Origin: Psychroflexus longus
GTDB lineage: Bacteria; Bacteroidota; Bacteroidia; Flavobacteriales; Flavobacteriaceae
DNA: 64,000 bases
Reading direction: 5' to 3'
NCBI RefSeq assembly: GCF_020164595.1
Contig: NZ_JAIQZE010000010.1
Coordinates: 1-64,000 of the forward strand
In this document: piece after piece, positions 35,163-44,606 of the stretch
Layout: every line of letters starts with the position of its first letter
Position numbering within the stretch: position 1 is the stretch's first letter
Notes under the pieces: model-generated
Databases searched by the model: none
Seen by the model: the letters and a program-made list of their open reading frames with translations, nothing else
What the model was told of the DNA's origin: nothing
Position numbers and translations under genes: made by a program

Positions 35163-36653
35163 ATGAAAAGGTTTATAATTTTAGTCTTATTTATTGGTAC
35201 AAGTGGCTTCTCGCAGGATATTACAGATGCTCTACGGTTTTCTACTCAGGAAGTTAACGGAACTGCAAGGTATACAGCAATGGGAGGAGCATTCGGTGCT
35301 CTAGGTGGAGATATATCTGCGATTAATATTAACCCAGCGAGTTCTGCAGTTTTTTTAAATAATAAATTTTCAGGATCTTTAGATTTAACCTCTGTCAATA
35401 ATGACGCTTTTTATGGAGGAGGTTTCAACTCTACGTCTTCATCAAATTTTGATCTTAATCAGCTAGGCGCAGTATTTGTATTTGAAGCCAATAATCAAGA
35501 TGCCTTATTTAAGAAATTGACATTAGGATTTTCATACAACAGAACAAATAATTACGATAACGAATATTTTGTGAATGGAGATAATATAGAAACCATTGCA
35601 GATTATTTTATCAACAGAGCAGATGGAACTGCCCTTAATACATTTGATCAAGGTTTGTCAAATCCTATTGGAGCTTATCGTGACTTTGGCAGAAGACAAA
35701 ATTTTGCCGCTCAACAGGGCTTTATAGGGTATAACACATTCATAATTGATGCTGCAAATCCTGACAATCCTAATAATACTTCATACGTGAGTAATGTTTT
35801 TGGGACGAGTTCCAATCAAAATTATAGTGAAACCACTAGAGGGAGTTCAGGGAAATATACGATTAATGGTGGAGGTATGATTGGTGATCGGCTTCATCTA
35901 GGATTGAACCTTAATTTTCATTTTTCGGAATATAGAAGAGAAACTTTATTTGATGAATTTAATTCTGGGCCTGGAGTAAATGAAATATTTTTTGATAATG
36001 ATTTAAGAATTAGAGGTAGTGGATTTTCATTCCAGTTGGGTGGAATTGCCAAAATCACCGAAGAGTGGAGGTTAGGTTTTACCTATGATTCTCCAACTTG
36101 GATGAGTATTTCAGAAGAACTTATCCAAAGATTAGAAACGGTAAGGGCAGGCGTTAATACTCCAGCGATCCTAGATCCAGATATCCTCAATATTTATCCA
36201 GATTATAATTTTAAAACTCCAGGGCGATTGTCTTTGAGCACAGCTTACGTATTTGGAGGCTCTGGGTTAATCAGTTTTGATTACAGTTATAAAGATTTTT
36301 CAGCTATGGAATTCACTTCAAGAGGATTTGGTTTTCAAAATGATGAAATTTCAAACTTAATGTCAGGAGCTTCTACTTTCAATCTTGGTGGTGAATACAG
36401 AATTCAAAATACTAGTTTAAGGGCTGGTTACTTTATTCAAGAAAGTCCATATTCAGATGAAAATTTTCTTGGTGATACGACGGGGTATTCTTTTGGGTTA
36501 GGCTTCAATTTTGGCAATGCCATTTTGGATTTCTCCTACCAACGTGTAGATCAAGATCGACAAGGCATTTTATATTTTACAGATATAACTCAGGAAGCAG
36601 ACATACAAAGTTTTATGAATAATTATATGGTTACGTTGACTTTAAATTTATAA
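35163..36653 (+). CDS. FadL/OMPP1-like outer membrane transport protein
   Basis: This 496-residue beta-barrel has a signal peptide ending GFSQ (about residue 18) and the family's N-terminal pattern QEVNGTARYTAMGGAFGALG and ISAININPASSA. FadL-type channels carry hydrophobic substrates across the outer membrane; Bacteroidota members are sometimes called hemin receptors, but nothing here identifies a substrate. It ends in a strand MVTLTLNL with a C-terminal aliphatic residue. It is probably co-transcribed with the preceding lipoprotein gene. Confidence 0.85.
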   Translation: MKRFIILVLFIGTSGFSQDITDALRFSTQEVNGTARYTAMGGAFGALGGDISAININPASSAVFLNNKFSGSLDLTSVNNDAFYGGGFNSTSSSNFDLNQLGAVFVFEANNQDALFKKLTLGFSYNRTNNYDNEYFVNGDNIETIADYFINRADGTALNTFDQGLSNPIGAYRDFGRRQNFAAQQGFIGYNTFIIDAANPDNPNNTSYVSNVFGTSSNQNYSETTRGSSGKYTINGGGMIGDRLHLGLNLNFHFSEYRRETLFDEFNSGPGVNEIFFDNDLRIRGSGFSFQLGGIAKITEEWRLGFTYDSPTWMSISEELIQRLETVRAGVNTPAILDPDILNIYPDYNFKTPGRLSLSTAYVFGGSGLISFDYSYKDFSAMEFTSRGFGFQNDEISNLMSGASTFNLGGEYRIQNTSLRAGYFIQESPYSDENFLGDTTGYSFGLGFNFGNAILDFSYQRVDQDRQGILYFTDITQEADIQSFMNNYMVTLTLNL

Positions 36654-36721
36654 CATCAAACTTTAGAGGAGATTTTATAATCACATATCTTTCAAAATCC
36701 TATTTTCGCTAAAAAAAATTA

Positions 36722-37672
36722 ATGGATATTTTTTTAGTAATCTTAGGATTTATTCTTTTAGTGGTAGGAGGAGAGTTTTTAGTAAGATCTTCTGTTGCTC
36801 TTTCATTAAGATTTAATATATCAAAAATGATCATCGGTCTTACTGTTGTATCATTTGCTACATCAGCTCCGGAACTTTTAGTAAGCTTACAGGCCGCCTT
36901 GTCCGGTTTTTCTGATATCTCCTTAGGAAATGTTATTGGGTCAAATATTGCTAACATAGGCTTGGTACTCGGTCTCACTGCTATTATTTCTTCAATAGAC
37001 ACCGATAAGGACTTTTTGAAATTTAATTTTCCAGTTATGATTTTATTATCTGGATTGCTTTATTTATTTCTTTTTACAGGGAAGCAAATATCCAGAGTTG
37101 AAGGGATAGCCTTATTAATAGTCATTTTTATTTTTGTTCTGATTTTGATTCGAAAAGCTATAAAAGGACAAGTTGATGGTTCTGAAGGTGTAGATGAAAC
37201 CCTAACTCACACCTCCATTTTTAAAATAATTCTATGGCTTTTTATAGGTGCCGCAGGACTTTATTTTGGGTCTGAATGGTTAGTTGATGGCGCTGTAGGA
37301 ATAGCAGAATCGTTTGACGTAAGCGAACGAATTATCTCTGTAACGATGATAGCAGTGGGCACAAGTGTACCTGAATTGGCTGCTTCCGTAATTGCTGCAC
37401 TGAAGAAAGAAAAAGGGATCTCATTAGGAAACCTTATAGGTTCCAATATTTTTAATATTGGTTCTGTAATAGGACTCACCGCACTCATTCAACCTATCTT
37501 TCTTCAATCTGAGGAAGTTTTAAGCAATGATATTTTGTGGATGATTGGATTTTCATTGGTACTTCTTCCATTAGTTTTTCTGCCTCCAAAAAACACAATA
37601 TCTAGATATAAGGGGGTTATTATATTTTTAGCTTATATTTTGTTTCTACTTCTAACCTTCATTAAAAAATAG
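36722..37672 (+). CDS. Sodium/calcium antiporter (YrbG family)
   Basis: This 316-residue inner-membrane exchanger has about ten helices in two inverted halves. The alpha repeats that form the ion site are clear: SFATSAPELLVS with GNVIGSNIANIGLVLG (residues about 43-80) and AVGTSVPELAAS with GNLIGSNIFNIGSVIG (about 212-258). The key acidic residues in each SAPE/SVPE motif are present. A TATTTTCG box at about 36702 is one mismatch from the -7 consensus. A weak GGGGTTA/TAACCCC pairing after the stop may act as a terminator. Confidence 0.93.
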   Translation: MDIFLVILGFILLVVGGEFLVRSSVALSLRFNISKMIIGLTVVSFATSAPELLVSLQAALSGFSDISLGNVIGSNIANIGLVLGLTAIISSIDTDKDFLKFNFPVMILLSGLLYLFLFTGKQISRVEGIALLIVIFIFVLILIRKAIKGQVDGSEGVDETLTHTSIFKIILWLFIGAAGLYFGSEWLVDGAVGIAESFDVSERIISVTMIAVGTSVPELAASVIAALKKEKGISLGNLIGSNIFNIGSVIGLTALIQPIFLQSEEVLSNDILWMIGFSLVLLPLVFLPPKNTISRYKGVIIFLAYILFLLLTFIKK

Positions 37673-37745
37673 AGGGGTTATTTTTTAAAAATGCTGTCTT
37701 ATTAAATTTAACCCCCTTTATTTTATATCATATTCTAAAATTATC

Positions 37746-37753
37746 TATTTTTG
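37746..37753 (+). promoter_or_regulatory. -7 box TATTTTTG before glnN
   Basis: TATTTTTG fits TAnnTTTG and lies 24 bases before the ATG at 37778. A -33 TTG is not evident. Confidence 0.45.
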
Positions 37754-37777
37754 TTTGAATTCAAAACTTAATTCAAC

Positions 37778-39964
37778 ATGGCAACTTTGAGATTTAATGC
37801 TTTAAAAGAATCACTTAATAGAACACCGGTTAAAATTCAGGAAGACGAACGCCGCTCCGATCTTTTTGGAAGCAATGTTTTTAACCAAAAGGCTATGCGC
37901 CAATACCTTACCAAAGACTCTTTTGAAGGGCTAAAAAGTGCAATAGAAAGCGGCACTAAAATAGATCGTTCGCTTGCGGAAAATATTTCAACAGGGATGA
38001 AAGAATGGGCTATTTCAAAAGGAGCGACCCATTATACACACTGGTTTCAGCCGCTCACAGGATCAACAGCCGAAAAACACGATGCTTTTTTTGAAACTAT
38101 TGAAGACGGAGGTGCCATGGAAAAATTCAGTGGTTCTCAATTGGTTCAGCAGGAACCAGATGCATCCAGTCTTCCTCACGGTGGAATCAGAAATACTTTT
38201 GAAGCCAGAGGTTATACGGCCTGGGATCCATCTTCGCCTGCTTTCGTTTGGGGGCCTACTTTATGTATTCCAACAATTTTCGTGTCTTACACTGGAGAAG
38301 CTTTAGATTATAAAACACCGCTGTTGAGATCGGTTTCCGCATTAGATAAAGCGGCTACAGATGTAGCTAAATATTTTGATAAAAAGACAAATAAAGTCAT
38401 AACCACATTAGGCTGGGAACAAGAATATTTTCTTGTAGATTCAGCTTTAGCTTCATCGCGTCCAGATTTGATGATGTCAGGTCGAACCTTAATAGGTCAC
38501 TCTCCGGCAAAAGGTCAACAGCTTGACGACCATTACTTCGGATCTATTCCTAGTCGTGTTCTCAACTATATGAGAGATTTGGAAAAAGAATGTATGTTGC
38601 TTGGAATTCCTGTCAAAACTAGACACAATGAAGTAGCACCAAATCAATTTGAACTTGCTCCAATTTTCGAAGAGGTTAACCTTGCAGTAGACCACAATTC
38701 ATTATTGATGGATGTGATGGATAAAATTGCAGAGCGTCATCATTTTAAAGTGCTATTTCATGAAAAACCATTCCAAGGGGTAAACGGTAGCGGAAAACAT
38801 AATAACTGGTCTTTGGCAACAGATACTGGAGCTAACTTACTAAGTCCTGGAAAGACGCCTATGAAAAATATGAGATTCCTCACATTTTTCATTAATACGA
38901 TTAAGGCCTTTTATGAAAATGAAGAAATCATAAGAGCGACTATCGCCTCTGCTTCCAACGATCATAGATTAGGTGCAAATGAAGCACCACCAGCAGTAAT
39001 GTCAGTTTTCATTGGATCACAACTTACCAAAGTTCTTGATGAACTTGAAAAAGTTACTGACGGAAAGTTATCCCCACAAGAAAAAACTGAACTTAAACTC
39101 AATGTAGTAGGTAAAATTCCAGAAATTTTATTGGATAATACTGATAGAAATAGGACTTCACCTTTTGCATTTACAGGGAATAAGTTTGAATTAAGAGCCG
39201 TAGGATCAACTGCAAACTGTGCAGATCCTATGACAGTTCTCAATGCAATAGTTACAAAACAACTTAAAGAATTTAAAATTGAGGTTGATAGTCTTATTTC
39301 AGATAATAAAATGAAAAAAGACGATGCTATCTTTAATGTTTTGAGAGAGTACATTAAATCGTCTAAAAAAATACGATTTGAAGGCGATGGATATGGTGAA
39401 GCTTGGGAAAAAGAAGCGAAAAAACGTGGTTTGAGTAATTTTAGAACAACACCTGAAGCCCTTAAGGCAAAGATTTCTAAAAAGGCTATTGATCTGTTTG
39501 GGGAACTTAATATCATGAATGAAAGAGAAGTCAAAGCTAGGTATGAAATCGAGATCGAAGATTATTCCAAGCATATTCAGATTGAAGGTAGAGTCCTAGG
39601 TGATATCGCCAGAAATCATATTATCCCAACAGCTATTAAGTATCAAAACGTACTTATCAAAAACGTGAAGGGCTTAAAAGAGATATATGGTTCAAACTTT
39701 AAAGATCAAGCCAAGCAACAGATCAGCATTATTGAAGCTATTTCTGAGCATATAGAAAAGATAAATGAAGAAGTAGAGTTGATGATAGAAGAGCGTAAAA
39801 AGGCTAATGTTCTTGAAGATCCTACAGAAAAAGCCTTTGCATATTGCAATCAGGTGAAACCTTACTTTGATGATATTCGTTACCACTGTGATAAATTAGA
39901 ACTATTAGTGGATAATGAAATTTGGCCTATGACTAAATATAGAGAGCTTTTATTTACTAAATAA
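37778..39964 (+). CDS. glnN: Glutamine synthetase type III
   Basis: This 728-residue enzyme makes glutamine from glutamate, ammonia and ATP, the entry to nitrogen assimilation. The length and motifs are those of GSIII: the N-terminal RRSDLFGSNVFN, LGWEQEYFLVD for metal binding, VAPNQFELAPIFEEVN, NGSGKHNNWSLATDTG and NDHRLGANEAPPAVMS. It is much longer than GSI. It stands as a single gene between a weak terminator and a good one, with its own promoter box. No PII or GS regulator gene is adjacent. Confidence 0.97.
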   Translation: MATLRFNALKESLNRTPVKIQEDERRSDLFGSNVFNQKAMRQYLTKDSFEGLKSAIESGTKIDRSLAENISTGMKEWAISKGATHYTHWFQPLTGSTAEKHDAFFETIEDGGAMEKFSGSQLVQQEPDASSLPHGGIRNTFEARGYTAWDPSSPAFVWGPTLCIPTIFVSYTGEALDYKTPLLRSVSALDKAATDVAKYFDKKTNKVITTLGWEQEYFLVDSALASSRPDLMMSGRTLIGHSPAKGQQLDDHYFGSIPSRVLNYMRDLEKECMLLGIPVKTRHNEVAPNQFELAPIFEEVNLAVDHNSLLMDVMDKIAERHHFKVLFHEKPFQGVNGSGKHNNWSLATDTGANLLSPGKTPMKNMRFLTFFINTIKAFYENEEIIRATIASASNDHRLGANEAPPAVMSVFIGSQLTKVLDELEKVTDGKLSPQEKTELKLNVVGKIPEILLDNTDRNRTSPFAFTGNKFELRAVGSTANCADPMTVLNAIVTKQLKEFKIEVDSLISDNKMKKDDAIFNVLREYIKSSKKIRFEGDGYGEAWEKEAKKRGLSNFRTTPEALKAKISKKAIDLFGELNIMNEREVKARYEIEIEDYSKHIQIEGRVLGDIARNHIIPTAIKYQNVLIKNVKGLKEIYGSNFKDQAKQQISIIEAISEHIEKINEEVELMIEERKKANVLEDPTEKAFAYCNQVKPYFDDIRYHCDKLELLVDNEIWPMTKYRELLFTK

Positions 39965-39985
39965 AACAATAAATAGATTTCTTTC

Positions 39986-40026
39986 ACCCAGTCTAGTATG
40001 TTTACTACGGCTGGGTTATTTTTTTA
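39986..40026 (+). terminator. Terminator of glnN
   Basis: ACCCAG and TAGTA pair with TACTA and CTGGGT across a TGTT loop with a small internal mismatch, followed by a run of T residues at 40015-40026. The promoter box of purM begins right after it. Confidence 0.85.
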
Positions 40027-40034
40027 TAAATTTG
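40027..40034 (+). promoter_or_regulatory. -7 box TAAATTTG before purM
   Basis: TAAATTTG lies 16 bases before the ATG at 40051, directly after the T-run of the glnN terminator. No TTG is seen at the right distance. Confidence 0.5.
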
Positions 40035-40050
40035 CCATAAATTTTTTAAG

Positions 40051-41226
40051 ATGAGTGATCAAGATAGATATGCAAAAAGAGGGGTTTCTTCACAAAAGGA
40101 AGATGTCCACAAAGCCATAAAGAATATAGATAAAGGCCTTTTTCCACAGGCTTTTTGCAAGATTATTCCAGACTATCTTACCGGTAGTGACGATCATTGC
40201 GTTGTCATGCACGCCGATGGTGCAGGAACTAAGTCTTCACTCGCTTATCTTTATTGGAAAGAAACTGGCGACCTATCCGTCTGGAAAGGAATAGCTCAGG
40301 ATGCATTGATTATGAATATTGACGACTTGCTTTGTGTAGGAGCTACAGATCATATTTTGGTGTCTTCAACTATAGGTAGAAATAAAAACTTAATTCCTGG
40401 AGATGTTATTGCTGAAATCATTAACGGTACTGAAAATTTAGTCAATGACTTAAAAGCACATGGTGTCAATGTTTATACAACTGGAGGAGAGACTGCAGAT
40501 GTCGGTGATTTAGTGAGAACTATCATCGTTGATTCCACAGTAACGGCCAGAATGCAAAAAAATGATGTTATTGATAATGCTAATATAAAACCTGGTAACG
40601 TCATTGTTGGACTTTCATCTTTTGGTAAGGCAGCATACGAAGATCAATATAATGGTGGTATGGGAAGCAATGGATTAACTTCAGCCAGACATGATGTTCT
40701 GAACCACAAGTTAGCTGAGAAATACCCAGAATCTTTTGATCCTGATGTTCCGAAAGATTTAATTTACTCAGGTAGTAAATCTTTGACCGATCATATTTCT
40801 GAAACTTTACCAGACGTAGGTAAATTGATCTTATCTCCAACTCGAACTTATGCACCAATAGTTAAAAAGATTTTTGAAAAACTAGGTAGAAAATCTATAA
40901 ATGGCATGGTTCATTGCAGTGGCGGAGCTCAAACTAAAATACTTCATTTTGTCAATAACTTGCACATCATAAAAGATAATATGTTCGATGTTCCTCCGTT
41001 ATTTCAACTCATACAAGAAGAAAGCCAAACAAACTGGAGAGAAATGTATCAGGTTTTTAACATGGGACATCGTTTAGAATTTTATGTTGATGAGTCTGTT
41101 GCTGATGAAATTATAGAGATTTCAAAGAGCTTCAATGTTGATGCGCAAATAGTAGGAAGGGTAGAAGCTTCAGAAAATAAATCTCTAAGTATTTCATCAG
41201 ACCAAGGTCATTTCGTTTATCAATAA
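40051..41226 (+). CDS. purM: Phosphoribosylformylglycinamidine cyclo-ligase (AIR synthetase)
   Basis: This 391-residue ATP-dependent enzyme makes aminoimidazole ribotide in purine synthesis. It has the ADP-forming PurM fold: RYAKRGVSSQ at the start, HADGAGTKSSLAYLYW, IAQDALIMNIDDLLCVGA and TTGGETADVGDLVRT. It is the longer Bacteroidota form compared with about 345 residues in E. coli. Two other housekeeping genes, DUF3078 and prfA, follow on the same strand, six bases and then 87 bases apart. Confidence 0.94.
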   Translation: MSDQDRYAKRGVSSQKEDVHKAIKNIDKGLFPQAFCKIIPDYLTGSDDHCVVMHADGAGTKSSLAYLYWKETGDLSVWKGIAQDALIMNIDDLLCVGATDHILVSSTIGRNKNLIPGDVIAEIINGTENLVNDLKAHGVNVYTTGGETADVGDLVRTIIVDSTVTARMQKNDVIDNANIKPGNVIVGLSSFGKAAYEDQYNGGMGSNGLTSARHDVLNHKLAEKYPESFDPDVPKDLIYSGSKSLTDHISETLPDVGKLILSPTRTYAPIVKKIFEKLGRKSINGMVHCSGGAQTKILHFVNNLHIIKDNMFDVPPLFQLIQEESQTNWREMYQVFNMGHRLEFYVDESVADEIIEISKSFNVDAQIVGRVEASENKSLSISSDQGHFVYQ

Positions 41227-41232
41227 ATATTA

Positions 41233-42291
41233 ATGAATCGAGTTTTAATAGTCGTTTTTTTCCTGGGTTGTATAACTCATGGATTTTCTCAGTCTTTTGG
41301 AGAAATTATTGATGTGAAACCCATTGGGGATAATATTTTTCCAGTGGGCGCAACCCCATTTATCAAAACAAGCTTGGATCTGGTAGTTAAATATGAGTTC
41401 AGTTACAACGAGTTGGTGCCAAGAACTGGTAGAACTAGTTTTTGGGAATCTGTGAATAAGTTCACTTTGGACGTGAGTGAAGTTGCATTTGTGAACTGGA
41501 ACGCAGGGGGTGTAAATTCAATCTCTGGGCTTTACGGGATGAATTTAGTAAGGGCCTATAATAATGATGGTTTTAGATGGGATAATCAATTTCGATTCAG
41601 GTACGGAATTAATCAACAGGAAGGTCAGGAGCTGAGAAAAACTGATGATGATTTGGAGTTTAATTCATCTTTTGGCTATGAAATTTCTAAAAACTCGAAA
41701 TGGTTTTACACTGGTAAATTTAGGTTTAAAACTCAAGTTGCCAGAGGATTTGATTATCCAGACACAGAGGTTTCAATTTCAGAGTTTATGGCGCCCGGCT
41801 ATATTTTTCTTGGTGCAGGTGCAAAATTTGTTGAAACTAAAAGCAACTTTGAACTCTATTTATCTCCTTTAACACAAAAGTCAACGTTTGTATTAAACCA
41901 ACGCTTGGCAAACCAAGGAGCTTTTGGTGTAAGAGAAGCTGTAAGGAATGATCAGGGTGTAATTATAAGAGAAGGAAAAACTTCCAGAAATGAACTCGGT
42001 ATTTTGGTAACCAATGATTTTGAACAAAAGCTGTTTGAAAGTACTGTGCTTTCCAGCAGAATAAGCCTATACACAGATTATTTAAACAATTTTGGAAATA
42101 TTGATATTGACTGGGAGCTTGTTTTAGATTTCAAAATTAATAGTTTCATGAGAGCAAATCTAGGCGCTCATATCAGATACGATGACGACATCAAAGTGCA
42201 AAATGAAGCCGAAGATGGCTCACTTACTCAGGGAGGTCCCAAAGTTCAGCTTAAGCAGCAATTGGGTATAGGCATCGCCATTGACTTGTAG
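41233..42291 (+). CDS. DUF3078 outer membrane protein
   Basis: This 352-residue protein has a signal peptide ending GFSQ (about residue 20) and alternating hydrophobic strands that suggest a beta-barrel. FWESVNKFTLDVSEVAFVNWNAGG and NDGFRWDNQFRFRYG are hallmarks of DUF3078, a Bacteroidota family without known function. It begins six bases after purM and is probably transcribed with it, though a link to purine synthesis is unlikely. Confidence 0.88.
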   Translation: MNRVLIVVFFLGCITHGFSQSFGEIIDVKPIGDNIFPVGATPFIKTSLDLVVKYEFSYNELVPRTGRTSFWESVNKFTLDVSEVAFVNWNAGGVNSISGLYGMNLVRAYNNDGFRWDNQFRFRYGINQQEGQELRKTDDDLEFNSSFGYEISKNSKWFYTGKFRFKTQVARGFDYPDTEVSISEFMAPGYIFLGAGAKFVETKSNFELYLSPLTQKSTFVLNQRLANQGAFGVREAVRNDQGVIIREGKTSRNELGILVTNDFEQKLFESTVLSSRISLYTDYLNNFGNIDIDWELVLDFKINSFMRANLGAHIRYDDDIKVQNEAEDGSLTQGGPKVQLKQQLGIGIAIDL

Positions 42292-42353
42292 AGACACTTT
42301 ATTATATAAAAGATTAAGGAGGTTTTGTGGTAAAAAAATCATCAGAATTCACT

Positions 42354-42361
42354 TAAATTTG
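42354..42361 (+). promoter_or_regulatory. -7 box TAAATTTG before prfA
   Basis: TAAATTTG lies 17 bases before the ATG at 42379. A TTTTG upstream is 26 bases away, longer than the usual spacer. Confidence 0.45.
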
Positions 42362-42378
42362 CATCACATTTAATAGAT

Positions 42379-43455
42379 ATGCTAGATAAATTAAATTTTA
42401 TAAAACAACGTTTTGATGAAGTGAGTGATCTTATCATTCAGCCAGACATCATGTCTGATCAAAAGCGTTATATAAATCTTTCTAAAGAGTACAAAGATCT
42501 CAAAGCCATCATGGATGAGCGCGAGGTTTATATTGAATTGAAAAACAACATAGAGGAAGCAGAAGAAATTATTTCGAATGAGTCTGATTCTGAAATGGTA
42601 GACATGGCCAAGCTTCAGTATGATGAAGCCAAAGATGAACTGCCAAAACTCGAGGAAAAAATCCGGATGATGCTTATTCCCAAAGATCCCGAAGATGCAA
42701 AGAATGCAGTTGTTGAAGTAAGGGCTGGAGCTGGTGGTGATGAAGCAAGTATTTTTGCCGGAGATATTTTTAGAATGTTGACAAAATACTGCGAAGGCAA
42801 AGGCTGGAAAGTAGATGTTGTGGACTATAGTGAAGGCACTAATGGTGGATACAAAGAGATTCAATTTGAAGTTTCCGGAGAAGACGTTTATGGAACCTTG
42901 AAGTATGAAGCAGGCGTGCATCGTGTGCAACGTGTACCACAAACAGAAACTCAAGGCCGTGTACATACCAGTGCTGCTACAGTTATGGTTTTTCCTGAAG
43001 CGGAAGAGTTTGATATAGAAGTAAACCCTAAAGATGTACGTATCGATTATTTCTGTTCTTCAGGACCAGGTGGACAATCGGTTAATACAACTTATTCTGC
43101 AGTAAGATTAACACACGAACCTACCGGAATTGTAGCTCAGTGTCAAGATCAAAAATCACAGCATAAGAATAAAGAAAAGGCTTTTAGAGTTTTACGATCT
43201 AGACTTTATGAAATGGAACTCGCTAAAAAACAGGCAGAAGATGCTGAAAAAAGAGGTTCTATGGTGACTAGTGGTGACCGAAGTGCAAAAATTAGAACCT
43301 ATAATTACGCACAAAGCAGAGTCACAGATCACAGAATCAACTTGACGCTTTATGATCTAGACAACGTTATAAACGGTGATATTGAAAAAATAATTAATGA
43401 ATTAAAACTCGTTGATAATACCGAAAAACTCAAAAATATCTCTGACGATTTATAA
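42379..43455 (+). CDS. prfA: Peptide chain release factor 1
   Basis: This 358-residue factor ends translation at UAA and UAG codons. The codon-recognition tripeptide is PQT in [16 protein letters not shown] (PxT form, as in RF1 rather than the SPF of RF2), and the catalytic GGQ is in [18 protein letters not shown]. Length is normal, and no frameshift is needed, as expected for RF1. pyrF follows after six bases, and both end at the terminator at 44275. Confidence 0.97.
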   Translation: MLDKLNFIKQRFDEVSDLIIQPDIMSDQKRYINLSKEYKDLKAIMDEREVYIELKNNIEEAEEIISNESDSEMVDMAKLQYDEAKDELPKLEEKIRMMLIPKDPEDAKNAVVEVRAGAGGDEASIFAGDIFRMLTKYCEGKGWKVDVVDYSEGTNGGYKEIQFEVSGEDVYGTLKYEAGVHRVQRVPQTETQGRVHTSAATVMVFPEAEEFDIEVNPKDVRIDYFCSSGPGGQSVNTTYSAVRLTHEPTGIVAQCQDQKSQHKNKEKAFRVLRSRLYEMELAKKQAEDAEKRGSMVTSGDRSAKIRTYNYAQSRVTDHRINLTLYDLDNVINGDIEKIINELKLVDNTEKLKNISDDL

Positions 43456-43461
43456 AAGTTA

Positions 43462-44274
43462 ATGGAAATTCAAAAGTTAATCCAGCAAATTGAAAAGAAA
43501 AAGTCCATGCTTTGTGTTGGTTTGGATGTGGATTTAGAAAAAATACCCAAGCACTTGCTTGATCATGAAGATCCTATTTTTGAATTTAATAAGGCTATAA
43601 TTGAAGCCACACAGGAATTTTGTGTAGCCTTCAAGCCTAATACCGCATTTTATGAAGCTCAAGGACTTAAAGGTTGGGCAGCACTTAAGAAAACCATAGA
43701 CTATCTCAACACGTTTTATCCCGAGCAATTCACCATTGCTGATGCTAAGCGTGGTGATATTGGGAATACATCTTCAATGTATGCCAAAGCTTTTTTTAAA
43801 AATTTAAATTTTGACTCTGTTACAGTCGCTCCTTATATGGGTAGAGATTCGGTTGAGCCTTTTTTGAGTTTTAATGATAAGCATACGATTTTATTGGGAC
43901 TAACTTCAAATCAGGGATCCGAGGATTTTCAGTTCTTGAAATCTGAAGATGAATTTCTGTTTGAAAACGTATTAAAAAAATCACAGACCTGGGAAAATAG
44001 TCAGCAATTGATGTATGTAATAGGAGCTACTAAAGCAGATCATTTAAAGTCAATTAGGTCAATTCTACCCAATAGTTTTTTACTTATTCCAGGAGTTGGT
44101 GCACAAGGCGGCTCATTAAAAGAGGTATGTAAGAACGGAATGAATAGCTCTTATGGATTGCTTATCAATTCTTCCAGAGGAATTATTTATGCATCAAATC
44201 AAAACGATTTCGCCGAAAAAGCGAAGTTAAAAGCTAAAGCACTTCAAAAGGAAATGGCATTATTCATAAATTAA
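43462..44274 (+). CDS. pyrF: Orotidine 5'-phosphate decarboxylase (type 2)
   Basis: This 270-residue enzyme makes UMP, the last step of pyrimidine synthesis. [17 protein letters not shown] near the start, [15 protein letters not shown] and the catalytic segment [21 protein letters not shown] mark the longer type 2 subfamily. GVGAQGG near residue 215 binds phosphate. It is co-transcribed with prfA. Confidence 0.96.
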   Translation: MEIQKLIQQIEKKKSMLCVGLDVDLEKIPKHLLDHEDPIFEFNKAIIEATQEFCVAFKPNTAFYEAQGLKGWAALKKTIDYLNTFYPEQFTIADAKRGDIGNTSSMYAKAFFKNLNFDSVTVAPYMGRDSVEPFLSFNDKHTILLGLTSNQGSEDFQFLKSEDEFLFENVLKKSQTWENSQQLMYVIGATKADHLKSIRSILPNSFLLIPGVGAQGGSLKEVCKNGMNSSYGLLINSSRGIIYASNQNDFAEKAKLKAKALQKEMALFIN

Positions 44275-44306
44275 AAAAGCTTACACTGTCAAGTGTAAGC
44301 TTTTTA
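44275..44306. terminator. Bidirectional terminator between pyrF and a small lipoprotein gene
   Basis: The stem AAAAAGCTTACACT / AGTGTAAGCTTTTT with loop GTCA gives a U-run on both strands, so it ends pyrF on the plus strand and the gene at 44328 on the minus strand. Confidence 0.92.
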
Positions 44307-44327
44307 TGATAAGAATTTAAAATGCAA

Positions 44328-44555
44328 TTACATTTCTTCCTTAGTTTCTTCCATTGCATCTCCAGTTTCTTCAGCAGCATCTTCTACCGCATCACCAGTT
44401 TCATCTGCAGCGTCTTCAACTGCATCACCAGCATCTTCCATGGACTCTTCTACTTCGTCTGCTGCTTTTTCAGCATCACTTTTTTGTTCTCTACAGCTCA
44501 CTATTCCTAATCCAAGAAGTGCAGCCATTGTAATTGATAAGATTGACTTTTTCAT
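44328..44555 (-). CDS. Small acidic repeat lipoprotein
   Basis: This 75-residue protein has a lipoprotein signal MKKSILSITMAALLGLGIVSC (Cys21 from this start) and a tail of Asp/Glu/Ala heptad-like repeats, DAVEDAADETG and DAVEDAAEETG, that should form an acidic amphipathic helix. The frame opens at 44582, but a TACTTTTG promoter box at 44587-44580 overlaps that codon, so the ATG at 44555 is preferred. Short acidic lipoproteins of this sort are common in flavobacteria without known role. Confidence 0.75.
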   Translation of the reverse strand: MKKSILSITMAALLGLGIVSCREQKSDAEKAADEVEESMEDAGDAVEDAADETGDAVEDAAEETGDAMEETKEEM

Positions 44556-44579
44556 TTGTTTTGATTTTTGATTGAAAGC

Positions 44580-44587
44580 CAAAAGTA
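44580..44587 (-). promoter_or_regulatory. -7 box TACTTTTG of the small lipoprotein gene
   Basis: TACTTTTG on the minus strand fits TAnnTTTG and lies 24 bases before the ATG at 44555. It overlaps the alternative upstream ATG, which it argues against. Confidence 0.5.
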
Positions 44588-44606
44588 TAGAAATTTCTTA
44601 AATATT

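Noticed and set aside
38962-39534. Long minus-strand frame inside glutamine synthetase
   Set aside because: It is antisense to a highly conserved gene and its protein resembles no family.
42391-42966. Minus-strand frame inside prfA
   Set aside because: It is an antisense shadow rich in Phe/Ile/Cys, with no start context or homologue.
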